DNA of 64,000 nt from positions 1-64,000 of the forward strand of contig JABDBD010000009.1 in NCBI GenBank assembly GCA_013288815.1, given 5' to 3'. Positions within the stretch are counted from its first letter, which is position 1; every line of letters begins with the position of its first letter. Under the pieces are notes generated by a model, which ran no database searches, was not told where the DNA came from, and saw only the letters and a program-made list of their open reading frames with translations. A program made the position numbers and the translations under genes. This DNA comes from Gammaproteobacteria bacterium (GTDB taxonomy: Bacteria; Pseudomonadota; Gammaproteobacteria; DSM-16500). Below are positions 60,574 through 64,000 of this stretch, one piece after another.

Positions 60574-63081
60574 ATGCCCAAGACATCTGAAAAAGAAATA
60601 GCAGTTGATTACTTAGAAATTATTAGATCAATGCCCGATTTATACTTGATTATTGATCCAATATTTTCAATTGTGGAGGCTAGTGATTCCTACCTTAAGG
60701 CCACGCAGACTGTTCGCAAAAATATTATCGGAAAGAATATTTTTGATGTTTTTCCTGATAATCCAGATGATAAAGAAGCGACAGGTGTGAAAAACCTTAG
60801 CCATTCATTAAATCAAGTTTTAAAAACGAAATTGCCTGACTCCATGGCAGTGCAAAAATACGATGTTCGTGTGAAAAAAGAGAATAAACTTGTTTATGAA
60901 AAACGTTATTGGAGTCCCATAAACACACCTGTTTTAAATAAAAAAAATGAAATTCAATATATTATTCATCGCGTGGAAGATGTCACAGATTTTATTGACC
61001 TGCGGCAGCAGGAATTACAACAAGCTAAATTAACTAAACAGTTACGTACGCGCGCTGGTCAAATGGAAATTGAAATATTTAAGCGAGCTCAAGAAATTCA
61101 AGAAGCCAACAAACAGTTACGCTCAGCTAATAAAGAATTAGGACGTAATGATCAAGAACAAAAAATCCTTTATAAAAAAATGGAAAAAATAAATCAGCTA
61201 AAAACACAATTTTTTGCGAATGTGAGTCATGAGCTTCGTACTCCACTCACACTGATTCTAGGCACATTAGAGAAGCTAATCTCGGATGAGGCTTTGTTTG
61301 GCTATCAGTATGATCTTGAGATGATTGAACGAAATACGCGAATATTACTTAAGCTAGTTAATGATTTATTAGATGTTGCGAAATTAGAAGCAGGTAAAAT
61401 TAATGTTAATTATTTTAAGCTGGATTTAGTAAAAATTATTAAACATATCGCATCGATATTTGAGTCTCACGCTAAAGAACGTCATATTGATTTTTCGATT
61501 CAGACTCCATCAATGTTAATTGCTGAGTTTGATCCAGACAAAATACAGCGTGTCATGATGAACTTGTTCTCAAACTCATTTAAATTTACGCCTCCAAACG
61601 GAATAGTCAACTGTAATATTTCCGCTACAAAAACACATGCAATTATTACCGTTTCTGATAACGGTCCTGGTATTCCTGAACAATTAAAAAAAACTATTTT
61701 TGAGCGTTTTTTTCAAGGAGAAGAATCAACCACTAGACAACATGGTGGTTTTGGGCTGGGTCTTGCAATTGTAAAGGATTTTGTAGAATTGCATGGTGGC
61801 TCTATTCAAGTAGAAAGAGCACCTGAAGGAGGAGCTAAGTTTATAATAGAATTACCTTTGGAAGCGCCTAGAGGTACGGTACTTCAGACTGATTATTATG
61901 AATCATCTATTCTTTCAAAAGAAATCGCTCCCCAAATTATTAAAGAATTACATACACAAGAACGAGTTGTGTCAATTCCATTACATACCGAATCAGATAA
62001 CACAGACTGGCCATTGATTCTTATTATTGAAGACAATGTTGAAATGAATCAACATATCTCGCAAGTGCTTTCAACAACGTATCGAACAGCAAGTGCTTTT
62101 GATGGAAAAGAAGGTTACGAGCAAACACTAAGTTTGTATCCAGACCTTATTTTATGTGACATCATGATGCCACGGATGAGCGGCATTCAATTTTTACATG
62201 AAATTAGACAACACGATGAATTGAATGATATTCCGATTGTTGTGTTAACTGCTAAAATTGATCATGAGTTAAGTGCAAAATTATTATCAGAAGGTGCTCA
62301 AGATTACTTATCAAAACCGTTTTCTCAATTAGAACTCAAAGCAAGAGTTTATAATTTAATTCGACTTAAGAAAAATAAAGAAGAAATTGAACAAAAAAAC
62401 CTGGAGTTGGCATCAGCCAATCAGGAGCTTGAGTCATTTAGTTATTCTGTTTCACATGACTTACGAAATCCACTTTCTTCTATCATTGGTTTCAGTTCTT
62501 TGATTTTAGATGCTTATACTTTGGAACCTGAAATCATGGAATATGTCAATCATATTTTAATTTCCGGGAAGCGTATGGAGGAGCTGATCAATGATCTTTT
62601 CGCTCTTTCTCAAGCAATTAAGAGTGAATTCAAATCTGAAGTTGTGAACCTTACTAAAATGGTAACGTCCGTCATTAAAGCTTTAAAGGTACAAAATCCG
62701 CATCGAAAAATTAAAACGATAATAAAAAATGATGTGAAAGCTAACTGCGATGCACATCTGATTCGAATTGTTCTTGAGAATATCATTGGAAATGCTTGGA
62801 AATACACATCTAAAAATGCTATTTCACAAATTGAGTTTGGAGTCCTAGACGATAAACACCCTATTTATTTTGTTCGTGATAATGGTGTGGGTTTTTTGCA
62901 AGTTAATGCTAACAAATTATTTACTCCTTTTTCTAGATTACATTTAGAAAAAGATTTTCCAGGATCTGGCGTTGGCTTGGCAATTGTGAAGCGTATAATT
63001 CAACGACATGGCGGACGTATCTGGGTAGAAAGTGAGATTGATAAAGGAACTACAATTTATTTTACACTTTCCACTGATTAA
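60574..63081 (+). CDS. hybrid sensor kinase with two kinase cores around a receiver domain
   Basis: 835 aa, no membrane spans, so cytosolic. Order: PAS (about 15-140); coiled coil (142-210); HisKA with His219 in SHELRTPLTLILG; HATPase with DNGPGIPEQ and GGFGLGLAIVKD (about 325-430); receiver with Asp529 in LILCDIMMPRMSG (480-600); coiled coil; second HisKA with His628 in SVSHDLRNPLSSIIG; second HATPase with NAWKYT, DNGVGFL and GSGVGLAIVKRI (720-832). The second core resembles phytochrome-type kinases. Two complete kinases in one chain suggest phosphotransfer through the middle receiver to the DivK-like regulator next door. Signal unknown. Confidence 0.9.
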   Translation: MPKTSEKEIAVDYLEIIRSMPDLYLIIDPIFSIVEASDSYLKATQTVRKNIIGKNIFDVFPDNPDDKEATGVKNLSHSLNQVLKTKLPDSMAVQKYDVRVKKENKLVYEKRYWSPINTPVLNKKNEIQYIIHRVEDVTDFIDLRQQELQQAKLTKQLRTRAGQMEIEIFKRAQEIQEANKQLRSANKELGRNDQEQKILYKKMEKINQLKTQFFANVSHELRTPLTLILGTLEKLISDEALFGYQYDLEMIERNTRILLKLVNDLLDVAKLEAGKINVNYFKLDLVKIIKHIASIFESHAKERHIDFSIQTPSMLIAEFDPDKIQRVMMNLFSNSFKFTPPNGIVNCNISATKTHAIITVSDNGPGIPEQLKKTIFERFFQGEESTTRQHGGFGLGLAIVKDFVELHGGSIQVERAPEGGAKFIIELPLEAPRGTVLQTDYYESSILSKEIAPQIIKELHTQERVVSIPLHTESDNTDWPLILIIEDNVEMNQHISQVLSTTYRTASAFDGKEGYEQTLSLYPDLILCDIMMPRMSGIQFLHEIRQHDELNDIPIVVLTAKIDHELSAKLLSEGAQDYLSKPFSQLELKARVYNLIRLKKNKEEIEQKNLELASANQELESFSYSVSHDLRNPLSSIIGFSSLILDAYTLEPEIMEYVNHILISGKRMEELINDLFALSQAIKSEFKSEVVNLTKMVTSVIKALKVQNPHRKIKTIIKNDVKANCDAHLIRIVLENIIGNAWKYTSKNAISQIEFGVLDDKHPIYFVRDNGVGFLQVNANKLFTPFSRLHLEKDFPGSGVGLAIVKRIIQRHGGRIWVESEIDKGTTIYFTLSTD

Positions 63082-63104
63082 CAAACTTTAAATGGGAGCC
63101 TTCT

Positions 63105-63647
63105 ATGAGGCAATTCAAAAATACTTCGTTACGTTACGGAGTAGTTGCAATGTTATTTCACTGGATAATGGCCATTTTAATTATCGGAATGTTGGCATTG
63201 GGTTTGTATATGTCAGATTTGCCTAAAGGCTTATTAAAACTAAAATATTATGGTTGGCATAAAGAGATTGGTCTTACTATCTTAGGGCTTGTGACTTTAC
63301 GAGTGGTATGGTGGATATACAATGTCAGGCCTATCTTGTCGGACACTATGCCCGCTTGGCAGAGATTCGCTGCGAGAACAGTGCATTTTGCATTATATAT
63401 TTGTATGTTTGCTATGCCATTAACTGGTTGGCTAATGTCATCAGCAGCAGGAGTGTCCGTATCATTTTTTGGATTGTTCGTCATGCCAGATTTAATTTCT
63501 CCCGATGTGAGTGCTCGTATTCTATTTAAAATATTACATCAATGGATAGCATATGGATTTATTGCTGCGATTTGTGGGCATACACTTGCTGCGCTGCATC
63601 ATCATTTTATAGTAAAAGACGATATATTAAAAAGGATGTTACCTTGA
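63105..63647 (+). CDS. cytochrome b561 family protein (CybB/YodB-like)
   Basis: 180-aa inner-membrane di-heme protein with four spans. The heme-ligand histidines are expected in AMLFHWIMAILI, YGWHKEIGLTIL, ILHQWIAYGF and GHTLAALHHHF. LRVVWWIYNVRP and MPLTGWLMSSAAG are family segments. Carries electrons to or from quinone, and some relatives act in superoxide oxidation. GGGAGCC lies before the ATG. Follows the kinase gene by 23 bp. Confidence 0.88.
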   Translation: MRQFKNTSLRYGVVAMLFHWIMAILIIGMLALGLYMSDLPKGLLKLKYYGWHKEIGLTILGLVTLRVVWWIYNVRPILSDTMPAWQRFAARTVHFALYICMFAMPLTGWLMSSAAGVSVSFFGLFVMPDLISPDVSARILFKILHQWIAYGFIAAICGHTLAALHHHFIVKDDILKRMLP

Positions 63648-63714
63648 AAGCAATAAAATAAAATCAAAGGCCAGCAATAAAAAATACGTAATTACCGACC
63701 TTGATGAAAGACGT

Positions 63715-63733
63715 TAGTTATCAAAGATAACTA
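63715..63733. terminator. hairpin between the convergent b561 and cold-shock genes
   Basis: TAGTTATC / GATAACTA with an AAA loop; a wider pairing ACCTTG...CAAGGT lies around it. It lies between two convergent stops and probably serves both. No clear T-run. Confidence 0.45.
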
Positions 63734-63752
63734 GCAAGGTTAATCTGTTGTC

Positions 63753-63965
63753 TTAACCAACAACAGACACTTCTTCAGCTTGTAACCCTTTTTGGCCTTG
63801 AGTAACGGTAAATTCTACGCGTTGACCTTCGACTAAAGATCGGTATCCATCGCCAGTAATAGCCTTAAAGTGTACGAAAACGTCTCCACCTTGTTCTCTT
63901 TCAATAAAACCAAAACCTTTTTCATTGTTGAACCACTTAACGGTTCCTTTTTCACGTGATGCCAT
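63753..63965 (-). CDS. cold-shock protein (CspA family)
   Basis: 70-aa OB-fold RNA chaperone. RNP1 KGFGFIERE and RNP2 VFVHF are present, with the flanking [13 protein letters not shown] and the [13 protein letters not shown] end. A full-length member of the family. ATG 63965 lies 35 bp from the window edge, so its leader and any cold-responsive 5' region cannot be seen completely. Confidence 0.95.
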   Translation of the reverse strand: MASREKGTVKWFNNEKGFGFIEREQGGDVFVHFKAITGDGYRSLVEGQRVEFTVTQGQKGLQAEEVSVVG

Positions 63966-64000
63966 AACTTATTTAACCCTTCATATAAATTTTAAAATTT

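Overview
The window looks like chromosome of a low-GC gammaproteobacterium of the Legionellales (Coxiella/Aquicella/Berkiella/Legionella side). This is an inference from three things. The housekeeping and catabolic genes are gammaproteobacterial. There are several large orphan proteins of the kind seen in host-associated Legionellales. One of these has upstream a tandem 11-bp CTTAAT array ending at a TATAAT, the layout known for PmrA-controlled Dot/Icm effector genes. No rRNA, tRNA or CRISPR array was recognised.

Bases 1-13,030 form a branched-chain amino acid degradation region. It holds a three-gene 2-oxo acid dehydrogenase (E1alpha, E1beta, E2), then isovaleryl-CoA dehydrogenase, methylcrotonyl-CoA carboxylase beta, methylglutaconyl-CoA hydratase and HMG-CoA lyase for leucine, then mmsA and mmsB for valine. 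An isobutyryl-CoA-dehydrogenase-like gene follows on the other strand. The biotin-carrying MCC alpha subunit and the E3 subunit are absent here, and a palindromic repeat sits where liuD lies in liu operons. Bases 13,030-32,750 hold an M28 aminopeptidase, lysA, a decayed tpx remnant, a phosphopantetheinyl transferase, a candidate effector, a desaturase, tgt, malic enzyme, an APC transporter, anmK, an orphan DUF692/MNIO oxidase, a TVP38 protein, and a 1,062-residue protein built of about fifteen 34-residue helical repeats.

Bases 32,936-38,805 are the clearest mobile event. ettA (ABC-F) is split by a 4.19-kb IS66-family element flanked by an exact 8-bp target duplication. Removing the element and one repeat copy restores a 557-codon ettA. 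The element carries tnpA, tnpB and tnpC, with tnpC convergent to the other two, plus a large passenger gene unrelated to transposition. That passenger has an IQ-like motif and a faint ADP-ribosyltransferase-like motif, and it reads out through the element end into ettA.

Bases 38,806-64,000 hold outer-membrane phospholipase A, an SbmA/YddA-type ABC transporter, rdgC, a tripartite RND efflux operon, an S1/P1 nuclease, a lipoprotein and phhA. Next comes a complete riboflavin/FAD operon (ribD-ribE-ribBA-ribH-ribF) behind an FMN riboswitch. The segment ends with a GH18-like protein, yaiI, a GDPD phosphodiesterase, a response regulator followed by a PAS-kinase-REC-kinase hybrid, cytochrome b561 and a cold-shock protein. 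Several GC-rich nested palindromes and four copies of one palindromic repeat family lie between genes. Five very small genes were found by reading the sequence for start sites with good ribosome binding sites.
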